Positions 9,625 to 20,617 of a stretch of DNA of 64,000 bases are shown piece after piece. The notes under the pieces are model-generated. The model saw nothing but the letters and a program-made list of their open reading frames with translations. It was not told the DNA's origin and did no database searches. The position numbers and the translations under genes were made by a program. Position 1 is the stretch's first letter, and each line of letters begins with the position of its first letter. The DNA is from Pseudo-nitzschia pungens (taxonomy: Eukaryota; Bacillariophyta; Bacillariophyceae; Bacillariales; Bacillariaceae): NCBI GenBank assembly GCA_037355855.1, contig CM074758.1, positions 4,003,001 to 4,067,000 of the forward strand, read 5' to 3'.

Positions 9625-11152
9625 CGCTCGTGCCCCTGCTCCTGCTCCTGCCGCCGCTCCTACAGGGGCTAGTCCTGGTATCCTCCAAGCTCACGCCACA
9701 GCCCAGGCTAATGGAGGCATCTCTGGGTACAAGAATGGAGCAAAGCTCACCTGAAGGGAATTAGAACTCCACAAGATCCTTGCGGGTTTCAGCAACAGTG
9801 ATACAGCGGACAAATTATTCCGGAATGGCCTAAACAGCATCGAGGCGATCCAGCAACTCTCTGCGAAGGAACTTCCCAAGTACCTAAGTGATTTCAATGG
9901 AGACCGTCATCCAATGTGTCCCCACCCTGAACGAGTATTCATTGGACTTTCCTTCAGACAATCCTTTAAGCTTCTTTCGGAGTGGATCCGCTACCAACCA
10001 CTCATTGGTATCAAGCCTACAGCCCATACTTGGCTCAGTGATCCCCTCGCAGCTGACCAGACGCGCGATCGTCTACATGGAATGGAAACCGCCGACAAGG
10101 AGACAGTCTCAGCATCCATTACTCCGCCGAAGCTCGCCAGCCTTGACAACTTCCGTCAGTGGGAAGAAAACTTCCGTCAGTTCCTCCGCTTCCAGTACAA
10201 TGAACAAGGATTCCCCCTATCATATGTTATTCGTCCGAAGGAGCAAGAGACGTTGACTGCAGCTCAGAGATCCGCCACTGTTGGGAAGGACGGGACTTTT
10301 TCCAACTGGATGGATTATAATGTTCGATGCGCCACGCTTGAAGGCCCGCAGTTTGTCACTGACAACCACGACGTTTGGGTACTGCTCTGTAATGCAGTTC
10401 GCGATGGACCTGGCTGGGCTTACACCCGAAGGTACAAGGACGCGAAGAATCCGACTGGGAACGCCCGAGCCGCCTTCCTAACCCTCTACGAGAATGCCTT
10501 CTCCGAAACCAACGTCGCGGCTATCCTTGACAAGGTCCGTACGAGCATGTTCACTTCCCGCTACACAGGGGACTCCCGAACCCACGACTTTGAGAAGCAC
10601 TGCAGAACTTGGTTGAATTTCCAGACTACTCTTGTCAACCACGACAAGTTCCCAGACGAAAAAGACTTCACCATGAATTTCATCCACAGCATCCAAGATG
10701 AACGGTTTGAGAACCCCAAGCTCCAAGTCCTCCAAACCGACAAGTACACCAAGGACTTCAACGAGTGCGTCTCTTTCTTCAAGAAATGCCTCGGCATACG
10801 GAAGATGGGTGCGGCTTCAACGAAGAGGGCACAAAGTATCTCCTCCGTAGGCCAAGGTGGTGGTAGCAATCAAGGAAGCAGCAACGGCGGATCGTACAGT
10901 GGGACAATTGAAGACAAGAAGTATCCCCTCGAAGTTTACAGGACCTTCTCCAAGGAACAACAAAAGCAGTTGTATGACCTCCGTCAGAAGAAGAAGCCCC
11001 AAACTATGCAGTCAACGAGTTCGAACCAGACCACGCCTGCTGCCTCCGCGAACGAGACCCAAGGCGCAGGGAACAGTTTTGGGCCCAAGGGGCGCAGGAA
11101 GGGCAAGAAAAAGGGCAACGGCTCGAACCAAGGACAGACCCCCAAGAACTGA
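9215..11152 (+). pseudogene. gag: Copia gag, interrupted by one TGA
   Basis: One frame starts MAKQTRSQ at 9215, runs through an Ala/Pro/Gly-rich region and a poly-Ala tract, meets TGA at 9752-9754 and stays open to TGA 11150-11152. The downstream part (DNFRQWEENFRQFL, TRYTGDSRTHDFEKHCRTWLNFQ and so on) looks like a copia capsid domain. The C-terminus is basic (GPKGRRKGKKKGNGSNQG). I see no CCHC knuckle. Codon context suggests the internal TGA was CGA (Arg), a CpG transition. The product would be the capsid protein. The final stop is followed in the same frame by pol, so readthrough could yield Gag-Pol. Confidence 0.8.
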
Positions 11153-12133
11153 ACCGACGGCCGGTGCCCAAAACTGAGTAGGGTCGGCCGGCTGCTGTAC
11201 CAGATGGATCTACCACGCGCGCGCCCCCCACCCAGTCCTGAGGGGCAATGCAAGTTGGACAGCCACGCTGATACGACTGCCACCGGTTCCAATATGATCT
11301 TGATTGAAGACCAAGTCGTCAGTCACGTCGATGTTCATCCTTTTTCGCCTGAGCTCGAGCCTATCAAGAACATTCCTATTGGGACTTGTGTTACCGCTTA
11401 CACAGCGCCCGACGGGAAAGTTTGGTTGATTTATTTCCACGAAGCGCTGTATTTTGGCGACAAGTTGTCCCACAGCTTGATTTGTCCGAATCAGATACGA
11501 GATTGCCATCCCAATCGTGTCAATGAGGCGCCCTGTCAGTGTGACGAAAAGTCCAGCCACTCCATCCATATTGACAATACCGATCCTGAAGATCCCCATG
11601 CGGGACACACCCTTGACATCAAGCTTATGCTTGATGGGGTCGTGTCCTATTTCCCTTCCCACAAGCCAACCAAGCATGAGATGGCTACATGCGATCATGT
11701 CGTTGCAACCCGCGACTTCCCTTGGGATCCGAAGAGCAAGAAGTTCGAGCAAGCTGAAGAAGCCATTGACGGCTCTCATCCGCTGAATCCTACAGTGTCT
11801 GTCCTTCGCGCGGCGACGCCCAAGTCCATGACGTCCAACAAGCGCAAGATGGAGCCCATCGAAACACGGTCCAACTTCAGTCCCCATTTGTACAACAAGC
11901 CTCTTCGGAGCGACGAGCTGATCCTACCACAGCATGATTGCTATGAGAAGTACAAGCTGCGGAGTCTCCAGCAACTCTGTACCCGCCGTGATCTGACCCC
12001 ATGTGCGATTGCATCTGACTCTCGTCTGGATGCAATCAGTACCAAGTCTTACAATCAATGCCCTGCATACCCCTTTGTACGAGCGCGCCTACACCGATGG
12101 ACGCGAGCGCTTCGAACTGGATCCCCGTTGTAG
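11153..12133 (+). pseudogene. pol: Copia pol, protease part (before frameshift)
   Basis: The frame is the same as gag, beyond its terminal TGA; the first ATG is at 11204. The aspartic protease motif LDSHADTT begins with the Asp codon at 11258, followed by about 270 residues leading towards integrase. The frame dies at TAG 12131. The continuing protein lies in the next frame from about 12003, so a single indel separates the two. The protease would cut Gag-Pol in the particle. Confidence 0.75.
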
Positions 12134-14807
12134 GGATTCTCCCGTCTGCCTGTCATCCGTTTACAAGCATGTTCGATGGGACAATGCAGTCAAACCAGTT
12201 GATCCCGAGCTCGACACCATCTCCAGACGAGCCAAGTGGGGCCCGACGATTGACACCGAACGATACTGCAAGATTGATTCCGACCGTCTGTCCAAGATTT
12301 GGGATGTATCCCCGAGGAAGGCTGCGGATACCCTTCGCGTCACGACCCAGAAAGGATTCCGCAACCCAATGCATCCCCTTGTCCGCCGATTGCCAACACA
12401 GAGCTTCAGAAACAAGCGCATTGCGGCTGGCAAATGGTATACCGACACCTGGATGGCAAAGGTCCCAAGTATCATGCGACAAGACTCAGCCGCCCAAGTT
12501 TTCAGCAATGGTAAGGGCTACGATGAGTTCATACCTATACAGGGCAAGAAGCAAGCGTATGAGGGACTGAAGATTTTCATCCACGATGTTGGGATCCCCG
12601 AACATTTGATATCCAACGGCGCTCGAGAGCAAGGCGCTCCTGGAACTTACAAGACTCCATGGAATAAGGTTGTCAGCAAGAACCATATCCACCAGACCTT
12701 TATCCAGCCAAGATGCCCCTTCCAGAATCGTGCGGAGCTCAGCATCGGCCATATCAGCAGAAGCATCTGCAAGAAGACGGCCCGGAAGCGATTCCCCAAG
12801 CGCCTGTGGGTTTTTTGTGGGGAGCTTGTTGCTGCAATCCGTCAACGCACAGCTAATCCTACGACGATGGGTCGAACGCCGTTCGAAATTGTACATGGGT
12901 ACATGCCTGACATATCTCTGTACCAAGCCCATGAATGGTATGATTTCGTCTATTGGGTTGATCTTTCTGATGGGACCGAGAAGCTGGGACGGTGGCTTGG
13001 CCCATGCGGTGATCGATTCGGAGGCAGAGATTGCCACTGGATTCTGAACGAGACAGCCATGCCTGTAAGCACTAACACAGTCCGTGCTGTTACTGAAGAA
13101 GAATGGCATTCACATGACGTCAAGCGGTATATGGACTCATTTGACCAAGCAGTGGAATCCAAGATCGGGGACAAAGTGGAGGATAACGACGCAAAGTTCC
13201 AAGCAACCTACCCTGATCCCCCTGCGGAGTTATTTGAAGGACACCAAGAAAGGTGGGAGCTCGCCGAGCCGGAAGCTTCCATTCCAGATATTGACGATCT
13301 CATACCTGATGGGGATGACTATGATGAGTATATTGGTAACAATGTGATGATCCAGAAGGGTGACGAGCGGCTTCGGTGTGTTGTGAAGAATCGCTCTGCT
13401 GATCTTAATGGCAATCCGATTGGCAAGAGGAATGATAACCCTATCCTTGATACCAGAATGTATGACCTGCAGTTCCCAGATGGTTCCGTCGAGCAGTACA
13501 CCGCCAATATTGTTGCTGAGAGTATGTACAGCGAAATCGACGACGATGGACGCATGTTTTCTCTACTGGACGAGATTATCGATCACGAGAAGGACAGATC
13601 CGCCGTCAGAAAGCAAGACACAACGATCATCAACAAGTATGGTCGCAAAGTCCCCAGGCCTACCACGAAGGGATGGCGATTGCTTGTCAGTTGGAAAGAC
13701 GGAACCAAATCCTGGTGTAAGTTGAGCGATCTGAAAGAGTCCTTTCCTGTCCAGACCGCCGAGTATGCTGTATCCGCCAAGATTTCAGAGCAGCCAGCAT
13801 TCCGATGGTGGATTCACCATGTACTACGAAGGAAGAGACGAATCCTCAAGGCTACCAAGCGAAACAAGTACTGGGATAGGACGCACAAGTTTGGAGTGGG
13901 GTTGCCCCATTCTATTCCTGAAGCTCTCGCCATTGACCGAAAGACGGGGACCGACTATTGGGAGAAGGCGATTGCAAAGGAGATGAGGAACAACGAGATG
14001 GCGTTCAAGTTTGATCCAAGCTACACCGTCGAAGGTCTCAAGGCCGAAGGTTTCAGCAAGATCACTACCCATATGATATTCGACGTCAAGTTGGGATCCC
14101 TCACCAGAAAGGCTAGATTAGTCGCCGATGGCCATAAGGTACAAGCGACAGCCAAGGAGCACACTTTCAGCAGTGTACCAAGCAGAGATTCAGTCCGTAT
14201 CTTCTTCCTGTTGGCAGCGCTGAACAATTTGGACGTACTGTCTGCGGACATTCAGAACGCCTATCTTACAGCGCCGATCAAGAAGAAGTATTATTTAGTT
14301 GCACAAGCTGAAGATGGTTTTCCCCCGCACTTGGTAGGTCAGGTATGTAAGATCGTTCGAGCACTGTATGGACTTCCTGTTGCAGGCGCGTCGTTCCGAT
14401 CCTATTTGACCAAGCACCTACGAACGCTAGGGTATCAACCCTGTAAAGCCGATCCTGATGTTCATATGCGAGTGGAGACGCAAAAGGATGGTTCTAGGTA
14501 CTGGGCCTACTTGATTGCATATGTCGACGATATCATCTGTTGCAGTGAAGATCCCCGACGGCAGCTGGAAAGTATCGAGCAGCACTTCACGCTGAAGGAC
14601 GGGACTATAGAAGTTCCAACCTTGTATTTGGGCGCTGATATCCATTCGCATGTGGTTGAAGACGACCCAATCCCCAAATGGGCAATGTCATCCGAGAAAT
14701 ATGCCAAGAAAGCCATCGATGCTGTGGAAAAGGAGCTTGGCACCGAACAGTACGGCTACAAGTACCTTCCGAACAAGGTGTCGACCCCGTTGACATCCGA
14801 TTATTGA
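12003..14807 (+). pseudogene. pol: Copia pol: integrase and reverse transcriptase (after frameshift)
   Basis: Residues are numbered from 12003. The integrase core has the first Asp at 148 (WYTDTW) and Glu at 245 (NRAEL), but the second catalytic position (LISNGAREQ, residue 205) is Asn where copia integrases have Asp. The codon AAC at 12615 follows TCC, so the change fits G-to-A at a CpG. About residues 540-600 hold a chromodomain-like stretch (WRLLVSWKDGTKSWCKLSDLKES). RT follows: RKARLVADGHK, LSADIQNAYL, then YVDD near 839. The reading stops at TGA 14805-14807, where DYRPE would be expected (CGA to TGA). The protein is not functional as it stands. Confidence 0.88.
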
Positions 14808-15611
14808 CCTGAAGTTGATGTAACCGCAGAACTGGATCCAAGCAAGCAGAACTACTACCAGGGCCTGATTGGTGTCTTGAGGTGGTTGTGCGAACTTGGG
14901 AGACTGGATTTGGTCATGCCTGTATCCCTTATGTCCAGGTACCTAGCGCAAGCGCGGACAGGGCATTTGAATCAAGTATTGCACATGTTCGCTTATCTCA
15001 AGGCGCATGCCCGATCTAAATTGGTATTTGATGAGACCCGGCCTGAAGTGGATGAGACTAGATTCCCCAACTGCGACTGGAGTGAATTTTATCCAGACGC
15101 CAAGGAGGTGTTACCACCAGATGCTCCTGAAGCGCTTGGGAAGGCTGTAATTATGAGTTGCTTTGTCGATGCAGACCATGCTGGATGCAAGGCGACACAG
15201 AGATCTCATACTGGAATTATTATATTCCTGAACAGGGCCCCTATCCTGTGGTTCAGCAAATGCCAGACCACTGTGGAGACCTCAACCTTCGGATCTGAGA
15301 TAGTGGCGTTAAGAATTGCCATTGAACTGATTGAGAGTCTTAGGTACAAGCTCCGGATGATGGGGGTTCCTATCGAAGGTCCTACGAATGTATACTGTGA
15401 CAATGAGTCTGTTGTCAAGAATACCACCAGGCCGGAGAGTCCATGCAACAAGAAGCACAACAGCGTTGCTTACCACAAGGCAGGCAAGTCTATTGCTGCT
15501 GGGACAATTCAAATTGCAAAGGAGCCTGGTGAGACCAATATTGCCGACTTATTCACGAAACTTTTGAATGGTCCAATGTTGAAGAGCCACTGCAAGCGCT
15601 GCATGTGGTAA
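14808..15611 (+). pseudogene. pol: Copia pol: end of RT and RNase H
   Basis: Same frame as the preceding block once the TGA at 14805 is ignored. It contains QNYYQGLIGVLRWLCELGR, the RNase H motifs FVDADHAG, FGSEIVALRIAIE and CDNESVV, and the terminal ADLFTKLLNG typical of copia. It ends naturally at TAA 15609-15611. RNase H removes the RNA template during reverse transcription. It can only be translated here by readthrough or from an internal start (for example 14877). Confidence 0.85.
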
Positions 15612-16228
15612 CTGCATCATTTGGGGTACCTTTGGTCCCTGACAAGCAGCTCGGACGCAGCAGATTTTGATTTCGATCTTTGGGAGCAGTCGATTTTGAT
15701 TCCGATTTCGATCTCGATTACGCAACCTTGTTTTGGACGCAATCTGTTTCGCGTGCAACCTTATTTTGGACGCAACCTCTTTCGAAACGCAGCAGATTTC
15801 GATTCCGATTACGGATTATGGATTATTTGATTACAGCAGACTTCGATCTGATCCGATCTTATGTTATATGTTATATATATTGGGAGTCTCCCGGCACACC
15901 GGTTCCAGGGACTATAAAATCTGAAACGACAATAGGCTGATTGATCTCCTTGTACGTGTCAAGGAATGGAGCCAAGGGCAAAATGTCCTCCGGTTCAACC
16001 CCCTTTTTTTTTGGTACTACGAATCAGCCGGGCCTCTGATAGAGAACTGCAATATTTGATGTAGTTTGATCTCTGACAAGTTATATGGACGCATCCCTGA
16101 ATCTGTTTTGATCCACCCAAGTGTCCTGGTACAACAAGCAAGAGTATTGGTGTTCCCCTGGGAGTATCTGTTTCTGGGGACCAGTATAGTTGCTCAGTAC
16201 AGGGCCACTGGCATGAATCACGGGGACT
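15612..16228 (+). other. Copia 3' non-coding region before the 3' LTR
   Basis: No gene. It contains repeated TTCGATCT/GATTCCGATT-type motifs, two copies of a TTTTGGACGCAA motif (about 15733-15775) and a short TATATTATATA-like AT stretch near 15865. The bases just before the LTR (CACGGGGACT) could be a weak polypurine tract for plus-strand priming. Confidence 0.5.
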
Positions 16229-17165
16229 ATGAAGATATTCAAGGTGGGTGCTATGATCTGTGCTAAGGCTCCTGTGTAGAAGGGCTACTGGGGCTACAGA
16301 CAGCAACATCCAGTAGCTGACTAACAGGTGCTGAGCTGAGTGCTGAGCTGTGTGCTAATTGGTAGCATACAGCCTTAGCAACAGGCTTAGCAGCAGGCTT
16401 AGCAGCAGGCTTAGCAGCAGGCTTAGCAACAAGCTTAGCAACAGGCTTAGCAACAGGCTTAGCAACAGACCTATCCTGCTTAGTATGGATGCTAGCAGAA
16501 GTTACTAGGGCCATCGCGTACGATTTGTACCAATTGTACGTACCCCAAGTAAAGCACCTGTTATGGTGTAGCTAAATGCTACAGGGTTAGGGTTGCTAAG
16601 CTACGAGATACTGGTGGTGCTAACCTACCATGATATCATGCTAAGATACTATGCTACCGCCGGGGTCGGGTCATTGGTGTATAATATGTACCATGACCGG
16701 ATACCCGGCCCAACCAGTTATCCAACGAGCTAGCATAAGTGAGCTAGCACACGATTCAGTCTAATTAATCGGAGCTACGCTACGCTACTCCGATACGATA
16801 CGCTACCCGTAGAATACAGTACCAGAGCTACAGAGCTCTGTTATTATACAAGTTATCGGATCGCTGATACGATACAGAGCTGAGCTGCGCTCAGCTCCCT
16901 TTATTCACTCTTTATCTTCCACTCTAAATTAAAAGCCTATCATGCCCTCCCCTATCAATCGATTCCGATGTACCTCTAGGGAAGTACCTTGTAGTAACTA
17001 AGTGTATGCAATAGACCTTGAACAGTCCACTGTAGACTCACGATTTGCCAGGACTTTATGTGTTATTATTGTTAGGGCTTTCCCCTATTTTTTCAGTACG
17101 CAGTACCAGACGATTTATCTACCGACCAAGTTCTACGAAGATTGCTGACGAGCAATATCAACGCA
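16229..17165 (+). repeat. Copia 3' LTR
   Basis: 937 bp, matching 7215-8157. Differences include one 12-bp repeat rearrangement, a 6-bp indel near 16861 and several CG/CA or CG/TG changes. It is followed directly by the TSD TGTCT and by the resumed LINE copy B. Confidence 0.9.
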
Positions 17166-17170
17166 TGTCT

Positions 17171-19239
17171 GCATCACACAATGGGCACCTGGAGTGATCC
17201 TGATACTGGTAGTGAAGTAGTTGGTTGCCAACACCAATGCAACCAGAAGCAAACTTGACAAACCACCATTGCATTCCAGGAGGGAGACGTTTGAAAGCAG
17301 ACTGATGGGCACACCAATGGATGGAACTCAAAACAGGTTGTGGAATGGGGATATCATGGTGGGTCTGCCAATATTGAAGAAGAGGAGGACCAGAAATGGC
17401 AACATGCAAAGCATTCTGATCAAACCTTGAGCACTTGCATCCATTTAGAGAAAATGCCCAGGGCTCAAACACAAGTCTGGGATAGTGATGGGTAGAAGCT
17501 CTATGGACAGAAAGAAATGCCTTGGCCATGCTGTCAACCTGATGATTGCAAAGTGCCCACCAATCAAGAAAGAATCCAGCTTGATGGCCCTGAACCCACT
17601 GAAAGTGCACAGAAATTGGCAGGGCAGAAATCATGTTTCTGATGACATAAACATAATCAAAAGACTTCTGGGAAATAACCAATGGCCAGGATCCCTCAGC
17701 CTGTTTGAGAGCTGTGTCACCATCTAGGGCAATGGTGATAGAGCCAGAAGCAATATCAAAAAGACTCACCAGAGCAGTGCAACAGGTGAGAACCCCAATG
17801 ATACCTGCCAGTTCACTCCTGTAGGATGACTGATCCTCAGGGGATCCACTGACAAAATTACAGCCAGTGAGGAACAATGAAGCAGTCTTGGTGGAGGTAT
17901 TGGGTGACAGGATGAAAGCAGAAGTGCCTCTGAGAAGGTCCGGATCAAATGAACCATCACATACAGCACTGCCAGTACCACACTGAATAGCATCAACAAG
18001 GTGCTGACAGCCAGCCTGTGGCAGGGAATATTTGTGGAGAAGTACCCTTGGAGACTCACAGAGTGCATCAAAGGCATCTGCAGGGGAGTCTGGAAGAGAA
18101 TCAAATGGATTGTACTCCAGAGGATCCATATCAGGAGGTTCAGAAACAAAGGCTGAGGACCCAACCACGCGTACAACTTGGCCGCAAAGAACAGGGCAGA
18201 CAAGCACATCAGCACAGGCTGGTTTATCAGAAATGATTTCAGAAGTGATTCTGTATCTGCCCCTGCCTTGGGAGGTGCTCACATTCCAACCAGCAGAAGT
18301 TTTGGAGAATATGCTGTCGGTGGATAAAGACAAAAATCAAGGCCAAAGAGAAGCTGTCTGGGGAGAGAGCCAATGCCCAAGGTGAAAAGAAGGAGCCAAT
18401 GCCCTGGCTGCAGGGGGTGGACAAGGAGGAAGAAAACAGGTCTGAAGAGCCTTGACCCATATGCGCTGAGCTGCTGGAGGCCAAGGTGGGGGAGGACATC
18501 TAGGCCAGTCAAGATGATCTCTCAAGTGGTTGGAGGATGTCAGCTGGAAGGCCATGGGGGTAAGCCTTGTCCCATCTGGAGTACAAATATCAGCAAGGGA
18601 AATAGCCTTGAGGGACATTCGAATGTGATTCAAGAGGGACAAGTCAGCACCTCTGAAGCCAGCGTTGACAAAGGCGTGCATGAGATAACAGTCATTGGAA
18701 CGTAGCAGAGGAAGATTTGGGAAGTCTTCAACCAAGCTCACAGGGTGAACAGAGAAAAACTTCCACACATGTTTGTACCAGCAAGGAGTGACGTATGAAG
18801 CAAAAGGATGATAGGGTGTGACACCAAGATGAAGAGGAAATCCAAGTTCAAGCCGGAGAGCCTCAGCAGTTAGCCTGAGAATCCTACCAGTTTGCGAGGA
18901 CCTGACAGATTCCTGAAAGAGAGTGGCAATATGACTAAACTCTTGGAGGAGGTATGGATGGATGAAACCAAAGCCTTGATAGAGGGAAGGACCATAGAAT
19001 ACATGTCTAGGAAATGTCCGGGACATCCCTGCTTTGTTCAGCACAGGAACAAGAGCTGGGTGAATAATCTTAGTCCAGGTAGCCTCATCAAGTTGAGTAA
19101 CAGGCATGGGGTATTCAACAGACTTCATGAAAGAATACTTGAAGGTGTAGAGGAAGGCTCTCTTCTCACACTTGGAAGCCTTGAGTTGAGACCCAAAAGA
19201 CTGAGACTGGGACTTCATATGAGCAATCTGGGCTCCCTC
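17171..19239 (-). pseudogene. LINE copy B ORF2, middle block (RT end and RNase H)
   Basis: Read from 19239 down, it begins at the codons for AQIAHMKSQSQSF and ends at CPLCDAD. This corresponds to about residues 1055-1745 of copy A ORF2. The RNase H residues (VCDGSFD, SELAGI, LDGDT, HQVDSMAK) are present. A TGA replaces Trp (SLWPWF in copy A) near 18335. Both ends are cut by insertions: the gypsy-like tandem at 19240 and copia at 17165. Confidence 0.88.
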
Positions 19240-19535
19240 TGTTACACTCTAAGGTAGAAATACGCGATAGGAGTATTTTAAAGAGGTATGATTAATAAAT
19301 TGTGTTATGAAAGAGAATGGTTGAATACTTTACGAGATGGGAATGATTCCTTGAGTATGGGATGAATGATCGGTGAGTCATGGGAATCTTTGTTTGAATT
19401 GTATGTGTATTCGTGTACGTTGAATAATTCAATATATGTACACGAATATTATATATATTCTTGTATATTGGAGCACATGCGGGATTCAATAATCATTTAG
19501 AGCCTCTCGTAGGGGACCTACGTCAACATGTAACA
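19240..19535 (-). repeat. LTR 1 of the gag-only element (its 3' end)
   Basis: 296 bp, TGTTACACTCTAAGG...CAACATGTAACA. It is identical to the LTRs at 22064 and 24888 as far as I can read. A purine-rich tract (ATCATTGGGGAACTA on the minus strand) lies just inside it, suitable for plus-strand priming. Confidence 0.92.
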
Positions 19536-20617
19536 TAGTTCCCCAATGATTAGGTGAAGTTTGCATGTGGTTCGATAGTATAGGTTCGGAGTTGAGTAGT
19601 ATCGATGGAAAAGAGATATGCGTGTTCGGAGAACCGGTTGAAGATGACGTATGTCCTTTGAAATATTTCAAAGATATATGGCAATGTGGATGGAACCGGG
19701 ATTGAAGAATGTTCTTTGTGATATTGAAGAAATCAAAGATTTGTTTCTTGTTCTTAAGAAGGGTCATAAGGACATGCTAAAAATAGCAGAAAGAGTCGAA
19801 GAAAATTCTTTTTCTCCCCCAACTGTGATGTACCTCTCGGAGTAGTGGAGCTGATTTGAAAATCGGTGGATTTGAAAGGGATAGCTCTTGGTAGGCATAA
19901 AAACACCTCCTGTTGTAATAGGAGTTTAGGTAGGTGAAAAGCCAAGCGTGGGATGTGTTGCTTGCCGTATCTGCGATTGTATGAAGGCAGAGAGGGGACG
20001 CATTGTTAGTGACGTTATGAGTCATTTAATTCATTCGCGATTTGCCGGATACTTTGCCGGTCTTTTATGGGTGTATTTGCAGCAGCCACTGGAGGTTCAA
20101 ATTTTCGTAACTCCAGAGCACCTCTGTTGGTTTTGAATATGGATTTCGTGGGATTGCTCTTATTATTTTTGGAGCTCCCTGTGGACTATTTGTTTGTCCG
20201 GAACAAGGTTGGCCTTGTTGTTGCTGCTGTACCCTTTGTTTTGTTTTGCGTCTGTACCCTTATCGATTGGGATATGAATCGATTCATTCATGGCGTTAAG
20301 CGTCTGTACCCTTGCAATTGGTGCGCGTCCGAACCTTTTGCTGTTATTTGTATTTGCCATGTTTGAATCTTTTATTTTATTTATTTGGTTGATTGTCGTT
20401 GCCGTCACTGTGGATCGGACTGAGCGCTTTGTGTTGTAGTTCGAACATTTTTATTTTGGTTGCAACAGGGCTCATCTCTGTAGGTTCCTTCCTCTCTTTT
20501 TGGGGAGTTCTCCTCCATGCGTCTTCCCAGTCAGCAGGGCTGAGCTGGCATTCAGTTCCAGGGGAGCTGAAGGCACGGTGCTGGATACGGTGATCCTTTT
20601 GTTAAGTGTTCGAGTTG
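19536..20617 (-). other. Interior of the gag-only element downstream of gag, first unit
   Basis: There is no convincing gene. At 20472-20600, one frame still encodes a linker like that before the protease of the full element (PLELNASSALLTGKTHGGEL versus PQELDASTALLSGMTHGGDL), after which the similarity ends. At about 20085-20240 the plus strand matches the 5' leader of the LINE (33130-33000, minus strand), for example GTAACTCCAGAGCACCTCTG. The rest (19536-20085) shows no recognisable similarity. The second unit repeats this at 22360-23441. Confidence 0.6.

Larger units (their letters stand above)
7215..17165 (+). mobile_element. Copia (Ty1)-type LTR retrotransposon, CoDi-like, inside LINE copy B
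   Basis: Two LTRs (7215-8157 and 16229-17165) flank an 8.1-kb interior. Perfect 5-bp target duplications TGTCT lie at 7210-7214 and 17166-17170. Gene order is gag, protease, integrase, RT, RNase H (copia order). The duplications imply termini ATGAAG...ACGCA, not the canonical TG...CA. The LTRs differ at a limited number of sites, mostly CpG/TpG changes plus variation in a 12-bp repeat, so insertion is fairly recent but the element is disabled. Lesions are TGA at 9752 and 14805, a frameshift between about 12003 and 12133, and Asp-to-Asn in the integrase. Confidence 0.92.
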
